Of a DNA stretch of 64,000 nt, positions 17,763 through 26,668 are shown piece after piece; position 1 is the first letter of the stretch, and every line of letters starts with the position of its first letter. Source of the DNA: Bradyrhizobium monzae (lineage in GTDB: Bacteria; Pseudomonadota; Alphaproteobacteria; Rhizobiales; Xanthobacteraceae); contig NZ_JAIRDQ010000007.1 in assembly GCF_021458635.1 (NCBI RefSeq), forward strand, positions 1 to 64,000, written 5' to 3'. A program made the translations under genes and the position numbers. The notes under the pieces were generated by a model, which saw nothing but the letters and a program-made list of their open reading frames with translations, searched no databases and was not told where the DNA came from.

Positions 17763-18131
17763 ATGGGCCGCAAGGACGAAGAGATGCGGATCGGGATATC
17801 TGGGTCGCCAGACAGCAAGGAAAGGCCGCCTGCCGCGAAGCGCCATCGCAAGAACCGTGGGGTGCCGCCGCCGGCGATGTTCGATATCGATGCGCTACCG
17901 GGCAGCTCCAATTTGACGGTATTAGAAGCGGCCGCGATCATCCGGCGCACGCCCGGAGCGCTGGAGCAGTGGCGGCGCGATCCGAACCATCCCCTGAAAT
18001 GGCGCTATGTCGATGGTCGCCCCCTCTATCGTGTCGATGCGGTGCGCGACTATCTAGCCAAGTGCGATAAGACGACTAGGACGCCTCAGCCGCATAATGC
18101 TCACGGAGACGGCCGAGGAGCTCGGCCTTGA
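17763..18131 (+). CDS. Excisionase-like helix-turn-helix protein (left copy)
   Basis: A 122-residue protein, the same length as its homologue at 50281-50649 and alignable along its whole length, which fixes the start at ATG 17763. A basic segment (KRHRKNRG) precedes a winged-helix/Xis-type region: SSNLTVLEAAAIIRRTPGAL, DPNHPLKWRYVDGRPLY, RVDAVRDYL. Such proteins serve as recombination directionality factors for integrases. Its 3' end overlaps, antisense, an integrase remnant, the same geometry as in the right copy. The frame is open, though the integrase it served is broken. Confidence 0.7.
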   Translation: MGRKDEEMRIGISGSPDSKERPPAAKRHRKNRGVPPPAMFDIDALPGSSNLTVLEAAAIIRRTPGALEQWRRDPNHPLKWRYVDGRPLYRVDAVRDYLAKCDKTTRTPQPHNAHGDGRGARP

Positions 18132-18287
18132 TCGGGTCCAGCGGATTCGTTCGCTGCAGGCGCACGATTTTGCCGACCCGTTTCGCGCCGACCAAATTCC
18201 GCAATGTAATCGTGAGCCGCCTCGAACGCCATCTTGCGAATGATCCACTGCTCGTCGTGATTGTAGACCTGATCGATTCCGCTTGGC
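18076..18287 (-). pseudogene. 3' remnant of a tyrosine integrase
   Basis: About 210 bases matching the 3' end of the intact integrase at 50594-51922, including the identical last residues (HYAAEAS, stop) and the VYNHDEQWIIRKMAF tyrosine region. Relative to the intact gene it has an extra base in the stretch around 18200, so the frame is broken. The 5' four-fifths of the gene are gone; at about 18287 the sequence switches abruptly to an SRAP gene. Confidence 0.85.
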
Positions 18288-18602
18288 TATGCGCTCGAAG
18301 AAAGCCGGCCGCTGTTCTGTTTTGCGGGGATCTGGACCGAATTCAGGGGCGACCGCGGCACCAAGTCGAAGCCGATCCCCGGCCCCCACCTCGTCTACGG
18401 CTTCCTGACGACGTCACCCAATGCGGTCGTCCAGCCAATCCATCCGAAGGCGATGCCGGTGATGCTGACCACTGAGGAGGAGCGTGACGTGTGGATGCGC
18501 GCTCCCTGGGATGAAGCGAAGGCGCTGCAGCGCCCGCTCCCCGACGACACACTTAAAATCGTCATGCGCGGCGCAGACAAGGAAGACAAGGTCGCTGCGT
18601 AG
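18285..18602 (+). pseudogene. SRAP (SOS-associated peptidase-like) gene, 5'-truncated
   Basis: An open frame with no start gives FCFAGIWTEFRGDRG, GPHLVYGFLTTSPNAVV, PIHPKAMPVMLT and ALQRPLPDDTLKIVM, the C-terminal half of a YedK/HMCES-type SRAP protein, which crosslinks abasic sites in single-stranded DNA. The catalytic Cys2 and the N-terminal half are missing because the frame begins at the junction with the integrase remnant. The retained His lies in PIHPKAMP. Confidence 0.85.
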
Positions 18603-18679
18603 GCGGCTTTTGCAAAGGGCGGAACGCGTGGAAAAGCGCCTGCCGACGATCTGGACGACCGCTCCACCTCTCCGGCCTG

Positions 18680-18823
18680 GCACTTGAACTATTGAAGAAG
18701 CTGATGCCTTCAATGAAGACGATGCGGCTGCTCGGTATCTCCGTTTCAGGATTTGGTGATCCCGAAGCTGAAGGCGAAAATCAATTCCCGATTACCTTCG
18801 ATGGATTCGGCATCCGCGTTTGA
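18680..18823 (+). pseudogene. 3' remnant of a Y-family DNA polymerase gene
   Basis: Forty-seven codons, ALELLKKLMPSMKTMRLLGI onward to GFGIRV and stop, look like the little-finger end of a DinB-type polymerase. The catalytic palm is absent. It follows the SRAP remnant by less than 100 bases on the same strand, so the pair looks like a former SOS-type neighbourhood damaged by deletion. Confidence 0.55.
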
Positions 18824-18886
18824 CAACCTTTTTGGGCGTCAGCCATACGCTATCGTCCAGAAGCATAACGATGCTCGCCTCGCCGT

Positions 18887-19357
18887 TCAGAAAGGCTCCG
18901 TTACTTCTTGAACTGAAGGCACGCCATTTGCGAACATCACAGCCAGGATCAGATTGAAGACCGAACGATCCCACGGATCGGGGTATGTGTTGTCTGGTAG
19001 ACCCAGCGCATGCGCGAGAGAGGGAATGTTGCCGTGGTGCCAGCAGACTATGTTGAGTTTATTTTCGTATCGGCCGTTGTTTAGTAGCTCGTGTGCGAGC
19101 GCGCCGTAATCCTGGTCGGCAAAGTCAACATCGATAGAGAGGCCGAGATCGTCGGATAGCGGCTCCAGCGTCTCGATCGGCCGGCGACTGTGTTTCGATT
19201 CCGACGAGGCAAAGAGGAACGTAGGCTCGCCAAACGTCCTCGGGATGTAGGCAACCAGTTCTTGAGCTCTCAGGCGGCCTACGTCTGATAGATTGGGATC
19301 GCGCGCGTCGTCGGACTTCTCTGCGTGGCGCATAATGAGAATTCGGCCGGATTGCAT
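18887..19357 (-). CDS. Histidine phosphatase (phosphoglycerate mutase-like) family protein
   Basis: A 156-residue protein; GGAGG lies four bases before ATG 19357. Histidine phosphatase signature: ILIMRHAEKSDD supplies the RH motif with the nucleophilic His, SSESKHSRRPIETLEPL the second basic patch, and NIVCWHHGNIPSLAHAL the second catalytic His. The short length and missing lid domain fit SixA-like or general phosphatases rather than glycolytic mutases. The substrate cannot be inferred. Confidence 0.85.
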   Translation of the reverse strand: MQSGRILIMRHAEKSDDARDPNLSDVGRLRAQELVAYIPRTFGEPTFLFASSESKHSRRPIETLEPLSDDLGLSIDVDFADQDYGALAHELLNNGRYENKLNIVCWHHGNIPSLAHALGLPDNTYPDPWDRSVFNLILAVMFANGVPSVQEVTEPF

Positions 19358-19433
19358 GGGGACCTCCTTGTTCAACAGCGCGATCCGAAGCCGCCCGATC
19401 GGGGAGGCGACGAAACTCTAGCCCGTCGATAGC

Positions 19434-19835
19434 TCAGACGAGGGTGGCGGCGCCCAGGATAGCCTCTGCCTCGCCGACGCTCTCATGAACCGGGATCTTG
19501 TTTCGAGCCGGGACCCGCATGTTTTCGAACTCGACGGTCACAACTAGAACGGCGTTGCCGGCGTAGCGATTGTCGACCGCTACGGAGGCTACGCCGTCCT
19601 TGTTGACATAGATGTCCTGACCATTCGGAGCATGGAATGCAGCAAGCTTGACGTACGTGCCAAACAGGCGGCTGATTTGGTCCAGCGTGCCCCGCGCGAA
19701 AGTCCCGTTCGATGCGTAGTCAATGAAGACCGTTTCGGCAGGTTCGTCGGAAAGCGAGGCGGCGCGCAGCTTGATGACCCGCTTCGGATCAATGGCAATC
19801 TGATTGCCGTGATAGTCAGTCACATTCAACAGCAT
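19434..19835 (-). CDS. Hypothetical beta-rich protein
   Basis: A 133-residue protein with GGGAGG before ATG 19835. Repeating strand-turn pattern (LLNVTDYHGNQIAID, TVFIDYASNGTFARG, AVLVVTVEFENMRVPA). No cysteine, signal peptide or membrane segment. It sits between the phosphatase and the nuclease cluster on the same strand. No family recognised. Confidence 0.5.
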   Translation of the reverse strand: MLLNVTDYHGNQIAIDPKRVIKLRAASLSDEPAETVFIDYASNGTFARGTLDQISRLFGTYVKLAAFHAPNGQDIYVNKDGVASVAVDNRYAGNAVLVVTVEFENMRVPARNKIPVHESVGEAEAILGAATLV

Positions 19836-19886
19836 TCGACACCTCCCTACCGGATCGCGGATTTGCCTGGACTTCTAGAGAACCGT

Positions 19887-21635
19887 TTATGTGTTGGTCC
19901 CCGCCATGGCGATGCGTGCTTTGGTCTCCGGCAACCCTTTTGTGAAATACTTGCGGCTCCAGGCGTAGTCCGGCGTCAGCTTGAAGGTCTTGATATCCTC
20001 CGATTTGACGCGCGCACGGTAATGTTCATAGAGGCGCAAAAATTCCGCCATGTACATGCCAGCAATGCGCGGACATTTGGTGATCTCCAGCAGGTTTTCG
20101 TCGTTGTGATGCAACGAATTGCCACTGAAGTTCGCCGAGCCGGTGAAGACGACGGGGTTGTCACCTTCGGCATCGATGACCACAAATTTGTGGTGGACGC
20201 GGACCATGATCTTGGGATCTTCGCCAGGCCAGAGGACGCGCTCGGGCATAAAGTCGGTCGGCGTGTCCTTGGAGCTGAACGCGCCGAATCCGACGATTTC
20301 ATCGCTCTTCTGCGCCCGATCCAGGATCGCAATCTTGGCGGCGACGTCGCCGCGCGACGGGTCGCCCGTCGGATCCTTCGACGGCACGCGATTGATGAGC
20401 GCCAGCATCATCTTGCCCGCGTCGGAGGCCTCAAAGATGGCGTTCAGAAGGTTCATATCGGTCGGATCGAACGCGCACAGCAGAACGGAGTGCTTGGCCG
20501 CCTTGATGGCGTCGATGATGGTGTCAATCGAAACCCGCGTCTTGTTACCCTCGGGCGGGAAGAACACGCGGATGGTCGCGTCGCCGACCACGACCTCATC
20601 CGACCATCCTTCCTGATCCTTTTGCGTTTCGGAAAGGCCGGGATCGCCGTCGAGGAGGCGCTTCCGGTCAAGATACAGCTTTGCTAGCATGGGAGATTCG
20701 AAAGCATGCAGCACGTTCGCCTGGGCCGACAGTCCCTCGCTGGTGAAGTTCGCTGAACCTGCCAACACAGCCTCAGCGTGGTCGGCGGCGCCGACCCGCA
20801 CCAGAAACTTGTTGTGCATGATACTGGCGTGTGTGCGGGCAGCAAACAGGTCGGCTTGGCGCCCCGAATCCTCAAGCTGTTGGATCGCATCGTCGGATGC
20901 GTGATCCTTGCTGGTGTGGTTATAAGCGAGCGAGATCGGCCCCCCATAATTCTTGAGGGCAGGAATGATCCAGGTCTGGTCCGTCAGATGGTAGATGGCG
21001 CCCTCAATGTCCTTGCCGGCGCCACGATCCAGAAATTGCGGCACGGCCTGCTCCATGCCGTTGCCGAGCCATGCGCGGGCAGCCTTTTGCTGGGCCGCGG
21101 TCTTGATTTCCGGAAACTGTTTCGAGAACGCCTGCGAGCTGACGACAGCACGGTTGAAGTGCGTGGTGATGCCCTGCTCCTCAGTTAAAGGCACCTGCAC
21201 ATCGATTGCTGCCGCTATCTCCGATGAGTCGAGCAGCTTCAGCGCACCGGGTTTTCCGGTGACGGGGACAATCCGATAATTAAACGAATGACCGCGATCC
21301 TTGGTATCGATCCGTGCGTCCCACCAGTAGAACTTCTGGATCGGCGCCTCGTTGCTCGGAAAATCGCTGTGATCCGGCTTGGGACCTTGGAAGCCGATGC
21401 GGTTCGGCAGCCAGCTCTTCGCCTGGCCGTCGAATCCCGGTGTTCGCTCGATGGCGAAGCCAAGGAAATCTTCGTGGTCGTCTCCGGCTGGCCAGTCATA
21501 GGCGAGCAGCACAAGGGTCGGTGACGTGTAAGCCTTGACGACGACCTTCGCGTCGCCGGATTCTGCTTTATTGGCTTTGGCTTTATTGGCTTTGACTTTC
21601 TTGATCGCGCTGGCCGCAGCTTGCTTGGTGGTCAT
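19887..21635 (-). CDS. Phospholipase D-like protein with two HKD motifs
   Basis: A 582-residue protein from ATG 21635, preceded by GGGAGG; the longer frame to 21830 lacks such a site. An Ala/Lys-rich N-terminus (AAASAIKKVKANKAKANKA) leads to a beta domain and two PLD halves. The first has H274 and K276 (IMHNKFLVRVG) with GSANFTSEGLS; the second has H481, K483 and D488 (VHHKFVVIDAEG) with FTGSANFSGNS. Both catalytic histidines are present, so it should cleave a phosphodiester in lipid or nucleic acid. With an S1/P1 nuclease two genes upstream, a nuclease role is plausible. No signal peptide is seen. Confidence 0.85.
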   Translation of the reverse strand: MTTKQAAASAIKKVKANKAKANKAESGDAKVVVKAYTSPTLVLLAYDWPAGDDHEDFLGFAIERTPGFDGQAKSWLPNRIGFQGPKPDHSDFPSNEAPIQKFYWWDARIDTKDRGHSFNYRIVPVTGKPGALKLLDSSEIAAAIDVQVPLTEEQGITTHFNRAVVSSQAFSKQFPEIKTAAQQKAARAWLGNGMEQAVPQFLDRGAGKDIEGAIYHLTDQTWIIPALKNYGGPISLAYNHTSKDHASDDAIQQLEDSGRQADLFAARTHASIMHNKFLVRVGAADHAEAVLAGSANFTSEGLSAQANVLHAFESPMLAKLYLDRKRLLDGDPGLSETQKDQEGWSDEVVVGDATIRVFFPPEGNKTRVSIDTIIDAIKAAKHSVLLCAFDPTDMNLLNAIFEASDAGKMMLALINRVPSKDPTGDPSRGDVAAKIAILDRAQKSDEIVGFGAFSSKDTPTDFMPERVLWPGEDPKIMVRVHHKFVVIDAEGDNPVVFTGSANFSGNSLHHNDENLLEITKCPRIAGMYMAEFLRLYEHYRARVKSEDIKTFKLTPDYAWSRKYFTKGLPETKARIAMAGTNT

Positions 21636-21660
21636 GGAAATCCCTCCCTTAAAATATTCG

Positions 21661-22455
21661 TCAATTCTTGTCGCAGCCGAGAGCATTGCCGGCGCCGATG
21701 GGCGCCTCAAACAACCCAGGCGCCGCGGGCTTGCCGTCAAAGAAGACGCCCATCTGTTTCGCGATGCCGGATACCTTATCTCCGTCGCGCCGGTTGGCAT
21801 TGATGGCGCGGAGGATGTTCCATTCGTCATGGGAGCCCACGCTGAAGGAGACGGAGGCGCGCAGGCCGTAGTAGTCGCGGAACGCCCGCTTATCGACTTT
21901 GCTTGCCATCTCGGGCTTGGTCTTTATGAGATTGTCATAGGCCGTATCGAGCTTCTCGAGGTTCGCGCGCCCGTCGAGTCCAAAGTGTCGCGCGAAATCG
22001 GATGGGCCGGTGAAATAGACGAAGTCGAAGGCCCCAAGACCGTCGGTCCCTTCGAGCACCTGGGTCCACATCCACATGTAATCCGCTCCATCGGCGTCCG
22101 CCGGCAGCACAAAGTCGGCAGCGCCTGGGTTGAGAATCCAGACATCGCGCGGACTAAGCTGCTGCTCGATGTGATCCTTGGTTTCGGTTGCAACCAGCGC
22201 ATTGACAGCAAAGTAGCCTCCGCCGAGCGTGGAAAGCGGAATGCTCAGATAGCCGATCGCCTTGCCTTGAGCGCGCTGCGTTGCGATCAGATTGCGTATC
22301 TCGCTGACCCTCTGAGTGATCGCATCGGTAAGGGTCTCATGGATGCAGTAGCAGAACCCATTCTTGGAGCACGACGTTGTCGCCGCGGATGACGGTTGGG
22401 CCGCCATGACAAGCAGCGAGCCGGTTAGGACCAGCAGGGATGTCCGCACCTTCAT
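21661..22455 (-). CDS. Secreted hypothetical protein
   Basis: A 264-residue protein. KVRTSLLVLTGSLLVMAAQPSSA is a signal peptide. The mature part opens with a Cys cluster (TSCSKNGFCYC) and ends with a further Cys (ALGCDKN). It is otherwise alpha/beta with LGGGYFAVNALV and VYFTGPSDFARHFG. It lies between the S1/P1 nuclease and the PLD-like gene on the same strand with short gaps, so the three may form an operon. No function recognised. Confidence 0.55.
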   Translation of the reverse strand: MKVRTSLLVLTGSLLVMAAQPSSAATTSCSKNGFCYCIHETLTDAITQRVSEIRNLIATQRAQGKAIGYLSIPLSTLGGGYFAVNALVATETKDHIEQQLSPRDVWILNPGAADFVLPADADGADYMWMWTQVLEGTDGLGAFDFVYFTGPSDFARHFGLDGRANLEKLDTAYDNLIKTKPEMASKVDKRAFRDYYGLRASVSFSVGSHDEWNILRAINANRRDGDKVSGIAKQMGVFFDGKPAAPGLFEAPIGAGNALGCDKN

Positions 22456-22473
22456 GGTCGCACCTGAAGTTTG

Positions 22474-23313
22474 TTACTGGCAGGCAGTGCCCGACAGCGT
22501 GTCCTTGAGCAACTGCGCGAGCCGTATGCCGGCGAGAGCTAATTGGCGATCGACCACGGGCGATGCTTTCGAAAAGTATTTCACGCCTAAAACTCCATCA
22601 TCAGGAATGTCATAAGCAATTTCGTGCGCCAACCTGTGCGCGTCGACGGCCCAGTCGACGGGAGAGCCTCCTTTGAGGCCGGTCAGATCGCGGCCGGGAA
22701 ACCAGGTCGTCTCAAGCCGAACGGCGTAGGCGCCCCAGTCGTAGACGGTGTGCATGATGAGCCCGGTGTCCCAAAGGGCATGCAAATTGGTCGACTGGCC
22801 AAAGAAAGTGACAGGTACGAGATTTCCGCCCTGGTCGTCCTTCCCAGTGTAGGAATCCCACCGGTCCGAAGCGTGCAGAGGCTGGTGAATATCGCCGACG
22901 AAATGAACAATGAATTTTAGGGCCTGGAGGCGCTCGGCAGGAGACTTCGAACAGTCCGACAAGACCCCTCTGAAGCGAGCGATTGCCGCGACGACGCATT
23001 TGCCGTCCTTGCAGTCGGCATCCGGATCATAGGTGGAGCGATCATCGGGTATGTCCACGAAATGCCAGTTGCCCGTATCCTTATGGTCGGCCCGGTAGTC
23101 GTCCGCCCAACTGGCAATCGATGCTAGGGCTATCGTGGGACGATCTAGAGCAGGTACTTCAAGCGCGAGCAGGGCCTCGATCTTGCCAAGGGTAGCGGGA
23201 TCGAGCCGTCGCTGGGCGATCTCCGCCACAATGGCGTGACCTTCCTGTCCCCAGGCCCCGGCCTGCGAGACGAACCCTACGACCAGCAGCCACGCGAGCC
23301 ACAGAGCTCTCAT
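22474..23313 (-). CDS. S1/P1-type zinc-dependent nuclease
   Basis: A 279-residue secreted nuclease from ATG 23313. The signal peptide ends FVSQAGA, leaving Trp as the mature N-terminus (WGQEGHAIVAEIA), which is the known zinc ligand of this family. Further ligands appear in SWADDYR, NWHFVDIPDD, FIVHFVGDIHQPLHASDRWD and NLHALWDTGLI. S1/P1 enzymes cut single-stranded nucleic acid outside the cytoplasm using three zinc ions. It heads a same-strand group with the secreted protein and the PLD-like protein. Confidence 0.88.
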   Translation of the reverse strand: MRALWLAWLLVVGFVSQAGAWGQEGHAIVAEIAQRRLDPATLGKIEALLALEVPALDRPTIALASIASWADDYRADHKDTGNWHFVDIPDDRSTYDPDADCKDGKCVVAAIARFRGVLSDCSKSPAERLQALKFIVHFVGDIHQPLHASDRWDSYTGKDDQGGNLVPVTFFGQSTNLHALWDTGLIMHTVYDWGAYAVRLETTWFPGRDLTGLKGGSPVDWAVDAHRLAHEIAYDIPDDGVLGVKYFSKASPVVDRQLALAGIRLAQLLKDTLSGTACQ

Positions 23314-23596
23314 AGCCTCCCCCACAACCTTCCGATGCATCTACCATAAGTCTGAGATTGGCGCGATTGCAACTACCTACTGCGCCGCGAGCGCGAGATT
23401 TTTCCAGGGCTGATAGGTTGAAGACCCTGCTACCCCGGCCTAGGTCAGGGGGAAGGCGCCCACTTTCGAGAGCAGAGCTATCTTCACGTCGCGCGATTGT
23501 CACATTTCCGCGGAGATCCTATCTGACGCATGAGAAAACACCTACTTAGTTCTTCTCCACCTACCCTAACGCCGTTTCTGGTTGCAGATTCGGCTT

Positions 23597-24007
23597 TCAG
23601 TCGGCGATCCCCTTAAAGCGCGTAGCCCCGAGGCTGGCAGTAAAACTATGGCGGCAACCGTGTCGTCTATGCTTAAGGTCAATCGGTGTCGGCGCCAACA
23701 CTATGGGCATAAGTCCGCATGCAGAGCTTGAGAAACTCGGCATTCTGCTCTTGATTGTGGTCAGAAATTCGACGATCGCCGACTGAACTTCAAAGCGCAC
23801 CTCTTGCGTTAAACTTTCAAGCCTTGGCGGCAGCCGCCGTTCCGTTTTCTCCTTGGCTTCATAGAAATCGGTATAGAAGCGGTCGACCCTGGCTTTGTGT
23901 TCGCTGCCGAAGGCTTGCACCATCGCCCGCACAACGTCTGCACCAAGCTCGAAGCCTTCGTTCTCGATCCTCTCCATGTTGTATTCCAGCTGCCTGCATT
24001 CATCCAA
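23597..24007 (-). CDS. Hypothetical protein, possibly a remnant
   Basis: An open frame of 136 codons starting at a TTG (24007) or at the ATG near residue 11. The first 80 residues are helical and charged (RIENEGFELGADVVRAMVQA, RFYTDFYEAKEKTERRLP) and look like real protein. The end is Arg/His-rich and poor in order, suggesting the frame is lost. It marks the left edge of the TIR-rich region. Confidence 0.35.
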   Translation of the reverse strand: MDECRQLEYNMERIENEGFELGADVVRAMVQAFGSEHKARVDRFYTDFYEAKEKTERRLPPRLESLTQEVRFEVQSAIVEFLTTIKSRMPSFSSSACGLMPIVLAPTPIDLKHRRHGCRHSFTASLGATRFKGIAD

Positions 24008-24272
24008 AATTCTGCGTCCGAACGGCTGGCGTCAACTTTTTCAAAGTGTCATGCCATCGCTCAAAGAAGGTGAAACGCCAGCGAGACGCGAGCATCAAGG
24101 CGATCAGAAGGATAGGCGCGCGATACCGCAGCTCTCGTGAGTTCCGAGTTGGCGATAAGGAGAAGTCCTCTTGCTCCAAATCTAACTGGCTTGGCCCAGG
24201 GCAGCCATGTTAATCAAATTAGCCACCTGCCTTACGAACTGAGCGCAGTTAAGGACTGAGGAGCCAAAAAGT

Positions 24273-25316
24273 GTGAGCAAGATACGGCCGCGAATGTTCA
24301 TTGGATCGTCCAGCGAAGGTTTTAAGGTCGCGCGCGCCATCGCTCAGCAGCTCCAAGACCAGCTCGAGATTACGACGTGGTCAAGCGGGCTGTTCGGTCT
24401 CGGTGATGGAACGCTCGAGAGTTTGCTTGAGGCGGCACCGACATTCGATTTCGCAACGCTGGTGCTTACTCCAGATGACGTGACAACCAGTCGCGCAAGC
24501 GAAAGTCAGTCGCCTCGGGACAACGTCATCTTTGAGGCCGGCCTGTTTATCGGGGTTCTCGGCAGAAAGCGCGCGTTTATTGTGTTCGACGCAGACACGC
24601 CCATCAAGATACCCTCGGATTTGGCGGGCATTACCGTGGCTCAGTATAGAGGTCATCGCTCTGACGGCAATCTTGTTGCGGCGGTAGATGAAGCTTGCCA
24701 CCTGATAAGAGCTTCGATCGAGCGGTTAGGGCCGGTATCTCGCGGACTTCTTGCTCACGCCCAAACCGGGACTTACGCCCTCGGAGATCCATCCCGGATT
24801 AGAAGAACGGTTTGGTTTTTAGGATCGGCGACCGAACTTGATGATGAATCGGTAGCGTTTCTCAAGAAATTTATCCCCGAATTGTGCAGCCGTCTGGTCT
24901 CTGTCGGGTGTCGCATCGTCGTAGGTGATTCTCCGATGTTGCGCCAGATTGCGGTCGCATTTCGTGCTGCGATGGCTGCCACCGAGCACTTCATCCCAAA
25001 TCCCGTGGTGATGGAGGGCAGTCTCAGAAATGTCTCCGCCGACAAACTTTTCCTTGAGACAATCGGACAAATCCCCAACCTCGCGATCGCAATAGGAGGG
25101 AGCAGAGCGAGGGGGCGTGTCCGGAAGGAATACGAGAATGCCGTGCGCGCCAACATTCCGATCCTTTCCATCAAATGCGTCGGGGGAGCCGCATCCGATC
25201 TGGATTCCACCGTCGACGGTGCTCGCGAAATTGACTCTCTAGGTACAAACCTGAAGGTCATTGACTCAGGGGAACTGAGCCGCAAAGTCGCGATGATCGT
25301 ATCTCAGTTGGCCTAA
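24273..25316 (+). CDS. TIR-SLOG fusion protein (PF10137-type TIR plus SLOG domain)
   Basis: A 347-residue protein from GTG 24273 (GGAG nine bases upstream). Residues about 7-130 form the TIR-like domain found in CBASS Cap12 and Pycsar effectors: RMFIGSSSEGFKVARAI, LFGLGDGTLESLL, FATLVLTPDD and SPRDNVIFEAGLFIG, with E88 at the position of the catalytic glutamate. Residues about 178-305 look like a SLOG Rossmann domain (TVWFLGSATELDD, RIVVGDSPMLRQIA, AIAIGGSRARG). In Thoeris ThsA a SLOG domain senses a cyclic ADP-ribose isomer, so this may be a one-protein sensor and NADase. A DUF4062 gene follows 71 bases later. Confidence 0.75.
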   Translation: MSKIRPRMFIGSSSEGFKVARAIAQQLQDQLEITTWSSGLFGLGDGTLESLLEAAPTFDFATLVLTPDDVTTSRASESQSPRDNVIFEAGLFIGVLGRKRAFIVFDADTPIKIPSDLAGITVAQYRGHRSDGNLVAAVDEACHLIRASIERLGPVSRGLLAHAQTGTYALGDPSRIRRTVWFLGSATELDDESVAFLKKFIPELCSRLVSVGCRIVVGDSPMLRQIAVAFRAAMAATEHFIPNPVVMEGSLRNVSADKLFLETIGQIPNLAIAIGGSRARGRVRKEYENAVRANIPILSIKCVGGAASDLDSTVDGAREIDSLGTNLKVIDSGELSRKVAMIVSQLA

Positions 25317-25387
25317 TTCCAGCGGAGCCGGCTGAGCAGCCGTGAGCCACGGAATCCGCTGCAAGTCGAATTGGAGTAAGGCGCCCC

Positions 25388-26524
25388 ATGGCCGTTGACC
25401 GCATTCGAGTCATGATTTCCGGACGGTGTAAGGACTATACCACCGGCGACAATAATGATTTTTCTTTGGCGAGCTTGCGCAGGGACCTCCAATCCAAAAT
25501 CGGCGCGGCTGAATTGTTCGGCAAACAGCTCTTCGATTGTTGGATCAATGAGATTGAACCTTCGAAGGCAGCGACCCGCGACGTTTGGGATGAGTGCTTA
25601 CGTGAAGTCCGGCGTGCCCATGTCGTGATCGTATTGTACAACGGCGATGCTGGGTGGGCCCGGGAAGCCAATGACATCGGCATTTGTCATGCGGAGCTCG
25701 AAGCTTCGCTTCTCTCGGGTCGCGATCGAACACATCTGATTCAACTTCCGCCGTCGAAGGCTTGCTCGCAAAGGGACAAGCGCTTCCAGGAGCTGGTGCA
25801 ACGCGAATTGACATTTTCCGGCACTCCCGCCCAAAATGAGACTGACGTCATCGAAAATGTCGTCAACACTTTAGTTGAGGTAGTCACCAGACTTGCTCGG
25901 AGCGGGGCAACGTTGTTGCGCAAGGAGAGCTACGCGTTAGGCCAAGCTCTCGAGTGGAGCAAAATGGATTACGCTTCTCGCAAGCACGCTATGGAGTCGG
26001 CCTGCCTGGATGCGCTGGCTGAGCGCCAAGGCCGGACGCGCGATAAGAAGCTGGATGGCAGCGCCGTTCGCGTGAAAATCGATAGATCAGAAGTACTATT
26101 CTTCGCACATGCAATTCCGGCAGCAGCCTCGGTCGCAGCCGCTCGCGAACTCGTCGGAAAGCCATTTCTGATGGACCATCTGCACGTCGCGGATGATGAT
26201 CGTGTCTATGGTCCTGTCCATATTATCGCGTGTCAAAAGTCTACCACCGAAAAACAAGCAACCGATCTGCTCGGCTTTGCCGACGCGACAGTCGTTACCA
26301 CAATGTTCGGCGTGTACCTGGTTGACCGCATCCAGCAGATTCAGTTTATTTTGCTCGCCAATTGCCGGGACGAGACGTCAACTCGTTTTGCCGTGCAGCG
26401 GCTGTTTGATTGGCTTGGCCGTTCCGGAGAAGCCGACGAGGTGATGCGCCGAGCCCGCTCGCGAAAGCGGATTGTCACCACGATACGCAAAGAACTCGAG
26501 AGCCGATCCGATATAGATCAGTAA
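25388..26524 (+). CDS. DUF4062-type (TIR-like) protein
   Basis: A 378-residue protein, GGAG before ATG 25388. Residues 5-130 fit DUF4062, a TIR-related Rossmann fold: IRVMISGRCKD, LFDCWINEIEPS, DECLREVRRAHVVIVLYNGDAG and ICHAELEASLL. The rest is alpha/beta of unknown type (VLFFAHAIPAAASVAA, VYGPVHIIACQ, TRFAVQRLFDWLG). It is probably an operon partner of the TIR-SLOG gene upstream. I infer that one of the two makes a nucleotide signal or cleaves NAD and the other senses or regulates, but the sequence does not show which. Confidence 0.7.
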   Translation: MAVDRIRVMISGRCKDYTTGDNNDFSLASLRRDLQSKIGAAELFGKQLFDCWINEIEPSKAATRDVWDECLREVRRAHVVIVLYNGDAGWAREANDIGICHAELEASLLSGRDRTHLIQLPPSKACSQRDKRFQELVQRELTFSGTPAQNETDVIENVVNTLVEVVTRLARSGATLLRKESYALGQALEWSKMDYASRKHAMESACLDALAERQGRTRDKKLDGSAVRVKIDRSEVLFFAHAIPAAASVAAARELVGKPFLMDHLHVADDDRVYGPVHIIACQKSTTEKQATDLLGFADATVVTTMFGVYLVDRIQQIQFILLANCRDETSTRFAVQRLFDWLGRSGEADEVMRRARSRKRIVTTIRKELESRSDIDQ

Positions 26525-26668
26525 ATACTGCTCTTAGAAGCGCTGGCAATCCTGGTGGCAACCAGGCGGGCTTAGCAGGCGTGGAGACGTACGCGACGCC
26601 GCTGCGCAGCGCATTGCTAAGTCGTGCGTACCAGCAGCGAGGACCAATAGTACCCAGCATCGTTGTGC

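Noticed and set aside
24273..26524. Canonical Thoeris system
   Set aside because: No ThsA-type protein (SIR2-SLOG or membrane-SLOG) is present; the SLOG domain here is joined to a TIR domain.
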